Source: Atherinomorus stipes (Eukaryota > Chordata > Actinopteri > Atheriniformes > Atherinidae). From it: a stretch of 64,000 nucleotides of DNA. Positions 1-10,887 of the stretch are shown here, in pieces. Position 1 is the first letter of the stretch. Each line of letters begins with the position of its first letter. The stretch covers positions 306,538 to 370,537 of the forward strand of contig JALJCO010013400.1 in the NCBI GenBank assembly GCA_023101725.1. The letters run 5' to 3'. The translations under genes and the position numbers were made by a program. The notes under the pieces were generated by a model that saw nothing but the letters and a program-made list of their open reading frames with translations, searched no databases and was not told the origin of the DNA.

Positions 1-94
1 CACACAAGCATCTGAAAACGTCTCCTTTCTTGGCAGTCCCCAGTTCCACTGGAAACGGGGAGGTACAGACCCGATTTTCAGATGTTTGTGTGTT
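1..94. repeat. Imperfect palindrome at the window edge
   Basis: The first 22 bases and bases about 73-94 are near-perfect reverse complements (cacacaa.catctgaaaa on one side, ttttcagatg.ttgtgtg on the other). The centre also pairs (ccccagt..., ...ggaaacgggg). The whole could fold into one hairpin or be a very small foldback element. It starts at base 1, so its left boundary cannot be judged and it may extend outside the window. No target duplication can be tested. Confidence 0.5.
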
Positions 95-352
95 TTAAGA
101 CGCACAATGTTAAGCACGTCAGTAAACGCTAGCTGGGTAATGCTAGCATGCTGTGAAGTGCCGGTGTTGTGCCCCATCGGCTACAAACAAACGCGTGTTT
201 TTTTTATAAAGTTCGGCCCTTCACCGCGGCAAATCGATCGCTTTGATCCAGCTTTTGATCCAGTATCACTTCAGTCTAGAATGAAAACTTAAGTATGTTT
301 GGAGTTTATACGATTTAAACAGTATAACAGAGCAGGAACGGCTGATGTTAAC
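95..352 (+). other. Non-coding stretch upstream of a possible first exon
   Basis: This 258-bp stretch holds no convincing coding frame. It contains several CpG dinucleotides (cgcgtg, cgcggcaaatcgatcg) in otherwise AT-rich DNA, which would fit the shoulder of a promoter for the possible exon at 353-392. No TATA box is obvious. Calling it a promoter is inference. Confidence 0.25.
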
Positions 353-392
353 ATGGCCCGGAAGAGGAAGTGTCAAAATCCGGGAACTTCCG
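353..392 (+). CDS. Possible first coding exon of an unidentified host gene
   Basis: ATG at 353 has a good start context (aacATGG). It opens a short basic peptide, MARKRKCQNPGTS, and the frame runs into a strong splice donor, G|GTAAGC, with GT at 393-394. The segment contains ccGGAAG at 358-364 and the inverse ACTTCCGG at 386-392, a pair of ETS-type sites as often found just around the start sites of broadly expressed vertebrate genes. I do not recognise the protein from 13 residues, and no downstream exon could be linked to it. If real, the gene runs rightwards with a large repeat-filled intron. It could equally be a chance ATG plus a chance donor. Confidence 0.3.
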
Positions 393-2404
393 GTAAGCGT
401 GATAATCCCCTATAGACAGTAGATTGTTACAGTATAATCTGAAGCATGTGCAGTAATATAGATTTGGGGCTATGTCACCTAGCTCTTATTTGGAGCATGT
501 ACTGTATTAATTTAGTCCCAAATAAAATGCTTTATTCCACCTTAAAGGTTTAACATTGCTGGTTTGAGCTCATTGGCATCACCTGGTCTTTGTTTAGCTT
601 TTCAGTCATTTAGAGGGGATTATTACACCTGTATTTTCAAATCTGTTGTTTTCAAGGCAAATTCAAAAAGTATTTTGTCTTAAATTAGTCTGGAAAATAC
701 ATCCCAGTGTCCAGAGTTATGTTTAAAAAACTAAAACAAGTAATTATTCAAGTAAATATTTTGTTTCCAGTACTAGAGTAGATAGAATATCTTTTTCACC
801 CTGTAGCAAAATTGGGTGTCTGTTTTGTTTCTATTAGTGAGGAGACAAGTGTATTTGCCGAGTGAGATCCAGACGTTATTCCTTCTGTCATGCTTAAATA
901 AAACCGAAACTCATCATTTCACAGGCTCACTTAGCATTCTGGTTTTAGTGTCATGACTTTATCTGGATCTTCATGCATTCATATCTCAGAAGACAGGCAT
1001 ACAGAAAACGCACACACACATCCAGGAATGAAAGGCATCTTAGTGGAAGTGTGATGGAATCGACATTGTTGATTTGTCATTTGGTTGGTAGACGGCAGGC
1101 GGCTGCCAAACTGCCACTGATATGGTTGCCATGGAAAGAGCGCTGGTTTGGTTCATGCGAGGCAGAAATCTGATGAGCTGCCACTCCTGCTCTGGTTCAT
1201 TTTTCTGTTAGACATTCACTCTGCAAATTTAAGCACATCCAAGAGCAGATAATGCTTGCTATTCGTCAGCACGTTCCAACATTTCATACTTTCACAAACT
1301 TATCATATTCTGTCCTCTTACAGTGTCGTTGACAGAGGCTGGTAAAATATGTGCTGCAGGTGAATCCTGATAAGCAAACAGTCAAATCTCACTGGCTGAA
1401 AATCCACATTTCGTCTTGGTGCATTCGCCTGTCAAATGTTAACATATTCAGAAAATTGTGTTCTTAACTTACCATCTGTACTTGTGCTTCATTTGCAGAA
1501 TGCTCTGACAACCTTCCAGTGAACCTGTTGCTTTTAGGTTTGCAGCGTCTGTCAAGAACATTGAGACTCGTGTGTGTTTTTTATTCAGTAGAACTTGTCA
1601 TGTGGCAGCAATGCTGTCTGTACTCTGCAGAGGAAACAGTCACTGCAGGAGTAGCAACCCCTGGCTGCTGTTTGGAGCATTTCAAATTCTAGGATTGTGT
1701 TTAAAGATTTTGAGTAAAAGCAGAAACTTTTGGTTCCTCTATATTCAAACTGGCAACTTTTCCTTCAGATATGTTTTTTTTTTTAATTATGTCACATTTA
1801 TAATATCCTCACAAGTTCCCACATGATACTGAAGACCTGCTGATTGCAGTTAGTCAGCCATGACTGGAGAGTGAAAAATGTGTGTATAAATCTCGGTAGC
1901 AGTTCTCTGTTATGCATTAGATTAATAATAATACATTTGACTTGGTGCCTTGTCAAAACACCTAAGGTCACAGTAGAAAGACATAAGGACAAATAAAAGC
2001 ATTAAAAATAATAGTATGACATACAAAAGACAAACTAAAACCTCTGTAAAACCAAGGAACAGCAATATTTCTGTGAAGTGGCTAGGGGGGATATGATTTG
2101 ACCAAACAGAAATGTTTTGAGTCCAGTTTTAAAATGAGTCCATGGTATGGAGATGTGTAGGGAGGCAGGGTCCGAAATTAACACTCGCCAAATGTGAGTA
2201 ACTTTTCCATTTGGCGAGTAAATCTCAGAGGTCTATCCGTCACATGGCGAGTAAATGTTTCTATGAAATTAGTCATTTTGTTGGATTTCTTCTTCATGTT
2301 GCTCTACCGTCTACATGTTTCATCGACGCACATGTTCACTAACACAGACACAAATGCACCTTCATGACATGAGACCCTCCACATTACCTCTGTTTACTAA
2401 CAAG
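393..2404. other. AT-rich sequence without recognised genes
   Basis: I see no coding exon here. About 1924-2040 resembles a dispersed fish repeat (acatttgacttggtgcc...ctaaggtcac) also suggested near 58750-58850. About 2170-2260 has repeated ggcgagtaaa and cgccaaatg words that look like part of an older repeat, which the hAT-type element at 2405 later interrupted. The rest is unassigned. Confidence 0.4.
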
Positions 2405-3043
2405 TAGGGCTGGGCGATATAGAAAAAAAGATTATCGATAAAAAAAAAAATCTGTATCGATCGATATCAATATTTATCCAAAAAAAAAAAAGCCATTATT
2501 AAATTAAAAGCTATTTTAGGTGCAGCTCTGGCCATTTAAGCTTTTGCTGAATGACCTACCCATTATAAAGTTCACACTAAAGCCGTTTTCAGACTTGCAT
2601 TGCGGAACATGAGCGGTAAAGTCCATCCGCTCTTTAAACAGACTCGTCTTCTCAAACATACTGATCCTTGCGGCCTTATCGTGTCCTGGCGATTTTATAC
2701 ATCAGGAAATGTTGCGGAAAAGTCAGCACAGCCGCCACATCTCTGAGGTAACAGACCAGTACGCATGTCTGAATGCAAGCCTTATAAAGGACAGAGTTCG
2801 CAATATTACCGCTTTCCAGTTGAAGTCTCAAAGGGGCATAACACTAAATTCCAATTTAGCCTTTGCTCGAGTCTGGGTTTGTGATTGGTTTGGTGGAAGG
2901 AGTGACTGTAGTATCATGCTACCTGATAGGCTACAGCGGAAAACTATGCTTCTATATTGAACTTTTATTGACCCTCTTTTTTTTATATTGAAAAAACCTC
3001 TATCGATCGATTTATATTGATATTGAATTATCGTCCAGCTCTA
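2405..3043. mobile_element. Complete hAT-type non-autonomous element
   Basis: The left end is TAGGGCTGGGCGATAT and the right end is ATCGTCCAGCTCTA, an imperfect terminal inverted repeat. The element is flanked by a perfect 8-bp direct repeat, ctaacaag, at 2397-2404 and 3044-3051. Eight-base duplications with this type of terminus are characteristic of the hAT superfamily. Subterminal sequence is also inverted (tatcgatcgatatcaat near the left, tatcgatcgatttatat near the right). At 639 bp it is far too short to encode a transposase. The 83-codon frame at 2709-2960 shows no transposase motif, so I treat it as chance. Confidence 0.85.
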
Positions 3044-3051
3044 CTAACAAG

Positions 3052-4368
3052 TAGCGTTCAGCTCAGGCTTATTAAGTAGCGCGAATATGTAGTGATTTTT
3101 AGCAGGAGCTAGAAAGCACGGTAAACTGGAAAGTAAACAAGCAGGATTTACACGCTAACCAGAGAGTTCAGTGAGAAATGGCGCTTTGGAGACATCGCAA
3201 GACACCGGCTGCACTAGTCTGGGTCTGTTCCATTTACTGCCCTGGCGACTGAGTGTCGAGTCAGGTGGGCGGAGTTTTCACTCATCCGCTCAGATCCAAC
3301 GTCATGTTGTGAAGCTCAGTAGATAAGTATGAGCATTAAAATGAATCCTGGAACAACTTCGGCCGGATTCTGATTCTGTTCAGCTGCTCTAAGCAGCATC
3401 ACGCCACAATCCACCTGCTTTACATTCTTATTGTCCTTATTTGTTAAGAGACCTCCAATGGATCTCTGGTGCACTTAGACTACAGCCTGAAACAGATGTG
3501 TGCAAACTTAAAATTTATTATAAACTTTTCATTCTTTTTAATTATCATTTCGAATGGGACACACGCGTGCCAAACCGGGATGGCTAAGCCGAATGGTTTG
3601 TGTCGGTTTCATTAACCGTCCCACCCCTACCCAGTTCATAGAAGCAATGTTTTGAGTTTGTCCCTCCGTGAACTAATTTTTTGTCAACCTTCTGATTGTC
3701 CTAGATAGCTTCAGTGGAAGTGACACCACTGACAGTGTTTCAGTCATGTCTGTGTTTTCGTTAGTGATGGTTTACACCAATGGGTCTGATTCTGCTCTGT
3801 ACAGATGCATTGTTTTGAATTTCCACAAACAAAAACTGGGGGAGGGTGCCAAAATATATGACCCGGACTGTCACACATTTTTGGGACACATTCTAGTTGG
3901 GACCTGATCTTACTGATCCAACCCAATAGGATAGAGCATGACACGCTACAATCAGGTGATTAGTTGTAAGAGTTGTCACTTCCTATATGACTTAGAACAA
4001 CATGGGAACACTACCATGTATAAATAACTTTTTTTTTGTTGTTGTATAAAGCCACATGCCAAGAAGAAAGAACACAAACTGTTGGATGTCCACTGTGGTA
4101 GAAATGATCTGATTAACCTATTGTTAAAGTGTCACTCTGACTGGCGTATCAATAATATTGTGAATAATTCTGGTGTTGATTACACGTCAGAGAGCATATC
4201 TTGAAGGGTTTATCTTCTTTTGGTGCCAAATGTCTGAGTAAACTGTTTAAAGACATGACAAGGTCAGCACTCTGCAGGCAAGACTCAGAGATGCAGTCTC
4301 TCTGTGTGGAAGCTCTCTGCCTTGCAAAGCCATATTTGTTTAATTTTTTGTTAATTGTCAATAAATTT
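3052..4368. other. Unassigned sequence with one probable hAT-type end
   Basis: There is no coding exon visible. The stretch near 3540-3632 ends in gtcccacccctac, the reverse complement of a GTAGGGGTGGGAC terminus typical of fish hAT-like elements. Its partner end and target duplication were not found, so it is probably a truncated copy. Around 3930-4010 there is a remnant related in wording to the repeat pair at 4535 and 6460 (gttgtcacttcctatatgac). Confidence 0.35.
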
Positions 4369-4414
4369 TTTTTTTTTTTTTTTTTTTTTCTTTCTTTCTT
4401 TCTTTCTTTCTTTC

Positions 4415-4473
<59 letters not shown>
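4369..4473. repeat. Poly-T plus (CTTT)n microsatellite
   Basis: About 21 T residues are followed by roughly 80 bp of CTTT units, one unit imperfect (tttcctttc). Phenylalanine- and serine-rich frames across it are only translations of the repeat. Confidence 0.97.
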
Positions 4474-4474
<1 letters not shown>

Positions 4475-4534
4475 AGGCTCTTGGTAATTATTTATTTTTC
4501 ACAACACCACCATTCTCCTCCTTTTTTTCTGGTT

Positions 4535-4700
4535 ATTCTAGTTTAAGATGTCACGCTGCTATGACATCATGCGATTACATAGCTGATGTATCTATTGCTA
4601 TCTGGTTGATATGCCATCTTCCAAGTAACTGTATGCTTGATTGTGGAAATGCAACAGAATTCAGGATTTACCAAACCAAATCATCCCATTCCTGCTTGTG
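4535..4700. repeat. Dispersed repeat, copy 1
   Basis: It shares gatgtcacgctgctatgac and catcatgcgattacatagc with the copy at about 6460-6760, including the order of following blocks (gctatc..., cacctcc/catcttcc..., tgtggggacgcaatg/tgtggaaatgcaac). The copies are diverged and no clean ends were found. The family is not identified. Confidence 0.5.
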
Positions 4701-6459
4701 AAAATTGGGCTTTACACCAGGCGGTTCTTACAGCTCCCATTAATTTAATAAGTCAGTTAATCAATTAATTTACTGTATTTGATCCCAATGGGACAATGGT
4801 ACACAACAGTTGGAACACAGTTCAACATAAATAAAAAAAAACATGTTTTTTCCATTCGATGGAAAAATCCGAACGCCATCTGTCATGACAGATTGTAATT
4901 CAGACTCTGACCACTTGGCGGTGAGTGAGTATGTTATTGCTGTGTTCCATTTACCATGAAACTAGGAAATGGGAACTGGGGGGTGACGTCACATCTGACC
5001 AAATTGTGTTCCCGTTCACTGGTCGGAAAATAAGATAGCAGCCTAGCAAAACAACGTGTTCGCTAAGGCTATTGTTACTAGCCGTTGTTAGCACAACTGG
5101 AGTTGTAATTGACATATCCTACATGAAAAATGTGGATTACACTACAGCTTCCCCCCACATCAATCACAAACAATACCTTGTGTATGACTGATTTAATTCA
5201 ACAAAAAAAGTCAGAAGTGCAAATAAAAGTATCATTACAGAAGCTGCTAAGCCGACTGCTAACACTGGGCGTGGCCATCTTTAAATCTGAACTCTGAAGT
5301 GGCAGGATTGTCTCACTTTCCAAGTGTGAAAATCCCAGCTGGGGGGGGGGCGTTACCACATGTTGGCTGGATGTTGTTGGAAGGAAAAACCCATTTTTGT
5401 TTGGACAAAGCCTAAGCAAGTATACTGGATCATCGATGGACTCAGATTAGTCCACAAGGCTTGAATGCATTTGTAGACAAACTTGACACAAATAACAATA
5501 ACATAATAAAGAAAAATAAATGTTTGTTTTATCTTGTCAATGGAAAGACTTTTTGCTTTCTCAAAAACAGAGCTTTGATGTCCAAAGCAAGCAGAAATCT
5601 GTTGCACGCAGTTTATATGTGTCAGATCTCCCCTATTCCTGTTGTCTTTAATGTCCATTACTGCCTTGCTGTATCCACGTTAGCAGCCACATTTTTTAAA
5701 AGTCCTTAAATGGAATTTTTTTTTCTTTGTGGCTCTGCGTTTGGATAGTCCTTTAACTGTGAACTATAACAGAATCAACTATACCTTGACACAGCACAGC
5801 TTGTGGGCTCATTATTTTGAGAGAAATTCTGCTTTTGACACAGCTCACCTGATAAAAATGATTCCCAATAACTTCATGTTCAGATTTAGCTGATAATGTT
5901 CAAAGCTGTTGTTGGGGGGCACCTGGTGACTTTTAAACAACACTGTGTTCCAGATTATTCTGCAGGTGGGAGTTTAGATTAAACATTTGGGTTTTGTTTT
6001 TTTCATGTGTTGTTTCTCTTGTCCATTTAGATCACTGGTAAAAATCGGGTTTGGCAGGAGAGCTTAATTAACAGGAAACTACTGAAGGTTTTTTTTTTCC
6101 AAGTTATTAGAGGAGTGAGTTTCCATGCAGTCTGGAGGAAAAGAAAGATCTTTCTGCAAATGACAAGGGTGAAATAGCGTGATGCCTTGTGAAAGGAATA
6201 AAAATATCATATATTAAAAAAAAAACTGAAGCGAGATCATGTACTGTTAAAGAAAGGGTGTGATTCAGAGAGCAAACAGTTGTTTCAGTTATAAGCATTT
6301 GAAGGAGAGTCTCTGTCGGGCAAATACATGATACTGAGAACAGCTGTTAAAAAGCCACTAAGCAGGTATTTGAAGCTGCTGGTGTCTCTGGAATCCTAAG
6401 AACCTTTCCATGCAGGATGGTCTGAAGTAGTGCTGGGTTCAGACCAGGTTCTGGGTTCA
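4701..6459. other. Unassigned AT-rich sequence
   Basis: No coding exon, RNA gene or complete element was recognised. A run of nine to ten G at 5341-5350 and several T runs are present. Open frames here are short and have no recognisable motifs. Confidence 0.35.
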
Positions 6460-6760
6460 AAAAGCCGTCACTTCCCGTGTGACCTGGCGTAAAAACAAAG
6501 CAGGGGTGACTCCTTTTTTTCTGTCACATGTGGTGTGGTGCTTTGGTTAAAAGGTGTGGCACAGCGATGATGTCATGCGATCACATAGCAACGCTATCGG
6601 TAATACTCCACCTCCAGGATAAGGGTACAGTTTGCTGTGGGGACGCAATGTTAAAATCAACATATCCGTACCAAAGCCCACCCGATCCGGCCTGACCTGG
6701 TCTGACTTGACCCAGACCTGCGTGTGGAAACCGGCTTCAAAGTGGCACAAGAAGTTTGAG
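6460..6760. repeat. Dispersed repeat, copy 2
   Basis: This is the second copy of the repeat at 4535-4700, with the shared block gatgatgtcatgcgatcacatagc at about 6566. The copy is longer and carries ccacctccaggataagggtacag. No ends, target duplication or family could be determined. Confidence 0.45.
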
Positions 6761-6799
6761 TTGATCATCCCTGCTCTAGAGGCTGCAGTTGTGCATAAT

Positions 6800-7480
6800 T
6801 TTTTATTCAAGCCAACCGTAATCAATGCTCAAAGAGAGAAATGTTTGCAGTGGGCTCAGAAATAAAAGATGGCTCATTTTCAAATGCTTTTACTCACTGA
6901 TGAATGCTGTGCTACACTGGAGGGTTCAAATGGATGGAGGTCTGGTTGGTTGGTGGATTTCCACCAGGTTCCAACACGGCTGCCATGCCAGGAAGGTGGT
7001 GGAGAGATTTTCTTCTAAATCTGTTCAGTTTCTTACTGACCCTGCCATGGTACAAAATAAATAATTTTTATTTAACCTTTATTTGACCATTAGGATAACT
7101 CATTGAGATTAAAAATCTCTTTTCCACTGTCCTGGCCACAACGAGTAGCAGCACATAAATCTGCATTAAAGACAACGCTGCAAAAAAATGCTATTGATTC
7201 TTTGGCTGCTATGGGTATAAAGGGAGAAAAACTCATGGCGTGGCCACAATCATCTCCTGACATCAACCCTGCTGAGAATCTGTAAAGCATCCTTAAAGAA
7301 AAATCTATGAGGGGTGGGGGCAATATACCTCAAAACAGCAATTGTGGGAGGCAATTCTGGTCTTCTCAGTGAGATCCAGACAGAAACTATCCATGGACTT
7401 CAGGTTCAATAGATGAGAGTTGTTAAGGTGATATCAAACCAGGGCCCCATGTTAACATGGAACTCAAAAAATGGTTTTAT
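6800..7480 (+). pseudogene. Tc1-like transposase fragment, interrupted
   Basis: Translation in changing frames gives pieces of a Tc1/mariner DDE transposase. AQREKCLQWAQK (about 6826-6862) lies before the first catalytic aspartate. A degraded TDECCATLEG-NGW piece follows (about 6895-6940). WPQSSPDINPAENL lies near 7240-7282, matching the family signature W-P-x-x-S-P-D-x-N-P-x-E-N-x around the third acidic residue. The stop after AENL, several frameshifts and an inserted repeat at 7065-7140 make it inactive. The terminal inverted repeats were not located. It acted as a cut-and-paste transposase in its family. Confidence 0.8.
7065..7140. repeat. Short dispersed repeat inserted in a Tc1-like copy
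   Basis: The sequence runs atttttatttaacctttat, then a palindromic core cattgagattaaaaatctc, then ctggcca. The same design (ttattcaacctttatttcgcc, cattaagaacaagattctta, cctggca) occurs at about 11376-11452, also within a Tc1-like copy. It resembles a short element common in fish genomes. The family name is not asserted. Confidence 0.6.
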
Positions 7481-9285
7481 GATTTGTTTTTAGAAAAATG
7501 ACCTCCTATATGAAACAAAAAAATACAGCAGGTGTTGACTTTCACTTCTTTAAAACCTATTAAATGTTTTGAAACTGTAATGTCAAATTTGGAACGTAAT
7601 ATTTTTTGTGATTGGCTGTTTTCATGAGTTTGTTTTCAGCAATGGAACCCAATGTAATTTGTAACCATTACAAAAATGATATTCATTATCCTTCTATCAT
7701 TCTAATATTGATTATTTAGGAGAGATTAACAAAAACAGTGTAATAATGCATAACAATTTGGAAGACAGAGTAGCATGAATCTAAAGTTAGATTTTTTTTC
7801 AAACCACTACAGTACATCATTTGGGTTATCATTTTTGTTAAGACTACTTGCATTATTTTTCTTGACTGTGCTTGAATGCTGTAAATAAAAAGCCTGTAAT
7901 TGTGTTCCTCCAAGTTTTCAACTTCTCATTTATATAATTACCTCAAATCCTCGTGAATGATCTTGTACTTGAACTTAAATCAGCTGGCATTTTACTGAAA
8001 AGGTCACATTATGAGCAGAGGAGAGATTACACCATCTTCCTTCCAACTGCACTGATTACAGTAGCTTTCCATTAAACGATCATCTGTAGAAAAAAGGGAA
8101 GAAAATTGCACGCCAAACGAAGGAATAAGAGAATTTCATGGCTCATTAACCAAGTGCAACATCGGAGTGAGAACACAAGCTGGAAGAAAGAAATCTGGAT
8201 GAAAGACGTGGAGCCAACGGAGGAGCTGTGCAAACAGCAAGAGTAATAAAACTGAGCAACAGTTCAAGCTCTTTGCATTGTTGTCATTACAACCCTTTGA
8301 CAATGTCAGTCAGGGTTCAAAAAGTTACAAGACAAGACAGGGTGATGACGGAGAAAACAGACCAAGAGGGAAGGAGCAGAGGATGAAAGGAGAGCAGACA
8401 GATGGAGCTGAGGAAGAGGAGTTGTGCTGTGAGGAAATTTGTTGGCGGGAGTCTTTAATGTGCTCTAAAATTCCAGGAGTTGTTGCGGATGTTTCAAAAG
8501 CTAAACAACATGCCAAAAATCAGGGGGGGAAACAGAAACAGAAGGTTGATGGTAAATAATTCAGAGAAATTATAGAGCGTATTCAGTCTCATTATTTAGG
8601 CAGAGCGTACAGAATACTAAAAGACTTCCATATGAGTGTCCGGTGTACAGGGAGCTCGTACTGTAATACCAAGCAGGGTGAGCGAAGCTCCGTCCAGTGT
8701 CGAATCTCGCTGATGAAAGCATAAAGTTGCATAAAGTTCTCAAGTAAGTTATAGGAGCTCCACAGCATTATGCATAATTCCTAAGGCTGTAAAATGCCAC
8801 AGTGAGCAAATGCTGGGGTAATGTAAGGTTGTGCACACAGTGTAAAGCAAAGTGAGTGTGTGCAATTACTGCCTCAATTGTGTGCAACAGCAGGAGAACA
8901 CTGCTGCAGGGGGTGGACACAATAACACAAATGGCATTCAGTCTAATGTATAATACAACAATACAGCAGCTGTGCACTAAATCCTGATGCCACAAGCCAG
9001 TAATGTCGAAGCCTGGATGGGACTGTGTCACAGAGGTTACTGATGCAGCCATGTTTGATGATGTTGTTGCCAACAAGCCACATCATAATCTAAAGATCAC
9101 ATAAGGATCCATGTGGAAAACTTCATGAATTCAGGTAATCATTTTATGTAGTGATGTAGAGAAGAACGGAGTATACAGTAAACATCTTGTGCATCCACTG
9201 ATGCACATTAAGTTGTGCCTGAAGAGACATGCTTTCAATGTTTTATGCAAAGTTGTGACAACACACCAGATAAAACATGTCACAG
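7481..9285. other. Unassigned sequence
   Basis: No exon or complete element was recognised. A 93-codon frame at 8278-8559 is rich in Lys, Glu and Gln without a domain, and its codons look like purine-rich DNA translated by chance. Confidence 0.35.
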
Positions 9286-9665
9286 GCCGGCTCAAAGCCC
9301 ATGACAAGAAATGAGGGGAGACAAGGTTTAGGCCAAACAAACTGCTTTTATTGTAAATAATAATGCTCAAAGTTAAACTATGATAACTAACATGAGGTGT
9401 GAACATGTAGGAGTGATGGATGCATGCAGTGTGAGTATGAATAGAAATGTATGTGCACATATGACTGGGTGCAAAACCAAAGGCAAACCTGAAACCAAAA
9501 GACAAAAGTTACCTGAAGGAGCAGAGAGAGAGAGAGAGAGAGTGTTAGTGGCATCATGCTTATAAAGTGATCCACAGGTGACTCCAATCTACAAGGCTCA
9601 CCTCTGATCAGCAGAGGGAACCCCCCTGCAGATCAGAGAAGCGGTGACACCTCCCTCCTTAAAAT
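9286..9665 (-). mobile_element. 3' LTR plus polypurine tract of an LTR retrotransposon
   Basis: The block 9286-9649 begins TGTCAC and ends GTGACA, the TG...CA inverted ends of an LTR. On the minus strand it contains an AATAAA-like signal (ctttattgt reversed, near 9346). Immediately next to it, cctccctccttaa (9650-9662) is, on the minus strand, a purine tract TTAAGGAGGGAGG, the position expected for the primer of plus-strand synthesis just inside a 3' LTR. This order says the element runs leftwards and its internal part lay to the right. No 5-bp target duplication is seen because only one end is present. A Ty3-like origin is inference. A (GA)n run lies at 9523-9543. Confidence 0.6.
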
Positions 9666-9820
9666 GAGGGTCCCACCCTCTATCCCAAACTTAGCCCATA
9701 ATAAAAGTAATAGTCCCCAAAGCAATACTGACACCTGTCCTGTTCTTAGAAGTCCTGCCGTCTTAATTTCTCCAGTGAGATTATTAATGTTGCACACTAA
9801 TACAATGTTTTGAGAGAGGC

Positions 9821-9837
9821 AAGAAGTAGGGATGTCA
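9821..9837. repeat. Left target-site duplication of the L1-like insertion
   Basis: aagaagtagggatgtca is repeated exactly at 10752-10768, immediately after an A tail. A 17-bp direct duplication with a 3' A tail is the hallmark of target-primed reverse transcription by an L1-like machinery. Confidence 0.9.
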
Positions 9838-10751
9838 CCAGGGTGCCCTGGTGTCAGGTGTGTGGGGAAGGGAAGTCAGGGTGGGGGCTGGCCTTTCCTG
9901 GGGTGGGGGTGGGGGGTGGGGGGGTGGGGGGTGTCGTCTGGGGGGTCCGGTCCTCTTGGGTTTCGGTTGGGCCGCCTGGGTCAGGGGGTGGGGGGGGGGT
10001 GCTCCTGGGCGCTTGGGCCCTGGGCCCGGCGCTGTCCCTGCCCCGGGGGCGGCCAGCGCCTGGTGGGGTCGGCAGCTGCTGGTCTTGGTCCACTGGGGCC
10101 GCCCTTTGCCGCCCTCTGGGGGGTACATGTCCGTTCTTTTGGGGGGCGGCTCGGCTCTGGGCCTCTGGGTGGCTGCTGGGGGCCTGGGTCGTGAGCCTTG
10201 CGGGCTTCCTCCTCCTTGCAGAGACGAGGCTGCATCTGCATGACTGTATCACCACGGAGCACCCTTTATTATGCATGTTGACACTGTGACGCTGCTTCCT
10301 GTTGGATACAGTTGGATCTGAGGATACTCGAGCCACCTGCGGGTCCTGTGGGGGATTGCTTGTTTTGTTTTCCGACAGAGACCTTTGAATGTTGTTTAGG
10401 GATTTCTGTACAGATGTACCAGTGAACTGTGTAAGTGAATTCATATTTTCTCTCCTCTCACTCTCACTCTCTCTCTCTTCCTCTTCCTTACTCCTTTCTC
10501 TCTGTTCCACTTCTATCATTACCTCTGTTAACTTTCATTTCTCCCTTGTCAGGTCCAGCAGTATGGTATGGAATGCTGTTATAGACAAATGTTTAATCAA
10601 AGAAATAAAATGAATAAACAGGATATCAAGGGGAGCCTTGTGTTCATAAAGCTCCCCTCGGCAAAGCAAAACTGTTCAACACAATAAAGCAATCGGATTT
10701 CCATTCTGCTTGCTATGATGCTGGACAGGACAAGTAAAAAAAAAAAAAAAA
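9838..10751 (+). mobile_element. 5'-truncated L1-like insertion (3' UTR and A tail)
   Basis: The insertion lies between 17-bp direct repeats and ends in about 16 A residues (from 10736). Its left half is extremely G-rich (about 9840-10200, with ggggtgggggt and similar runs). Next come ordinary sequence, a pyrimidine tract (about 10450-10510) and a final stretch with aataaa motifs. The last 300 bp of the window shows a similar G-rich segment directly after the stop codon of an L1-type ORF2, so this copy most likely represents only the 3' UTR of such an element. No ORF2 sequence is retained. The long Gly/Trp and Pro-rich frames across it are not genes. Confidence 0.8.
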
Positions 10752-10768
10752 AGAAGTAGGGATGTCAT
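10752..10768. repeat. Right target-site duplication of the L1-like insertion
   Basis: This is the exact second copy of the 17-bp repeat at 9821-9837, starting where the A tail ends (the first two A residues are shared with the tail). Confidence 0.9.
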
Positions 10769-10887
10769 GATTACTTGATTTTACAATTAATCCCAAAGAT
10801 CCTTTAATATTGTCTCTATCAAGGATTACACTCACGGCCACTTTATTAGGTACACCTTGCTAGTCCCGGGTTGGACCCCTTTTGCCA

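Noticed and set aside
4201..4701. 166-codon frame with Phe-Leu-Ser repeats
   Set aside because: More than a third is the translated (CTTT)n repeat. The rest is repeat sequence without a domain.
9810..10519. Long Gly/Trp-rich, Pro-rich and Arg-rich open frames on both strands (up to 221 codons)
   Set aside because: They are translations of the G-rich untranslated part of an L1-like insertion bounded by a 17-bp target duplication. No domain, and all frames are open together because the composition lacks T and A.
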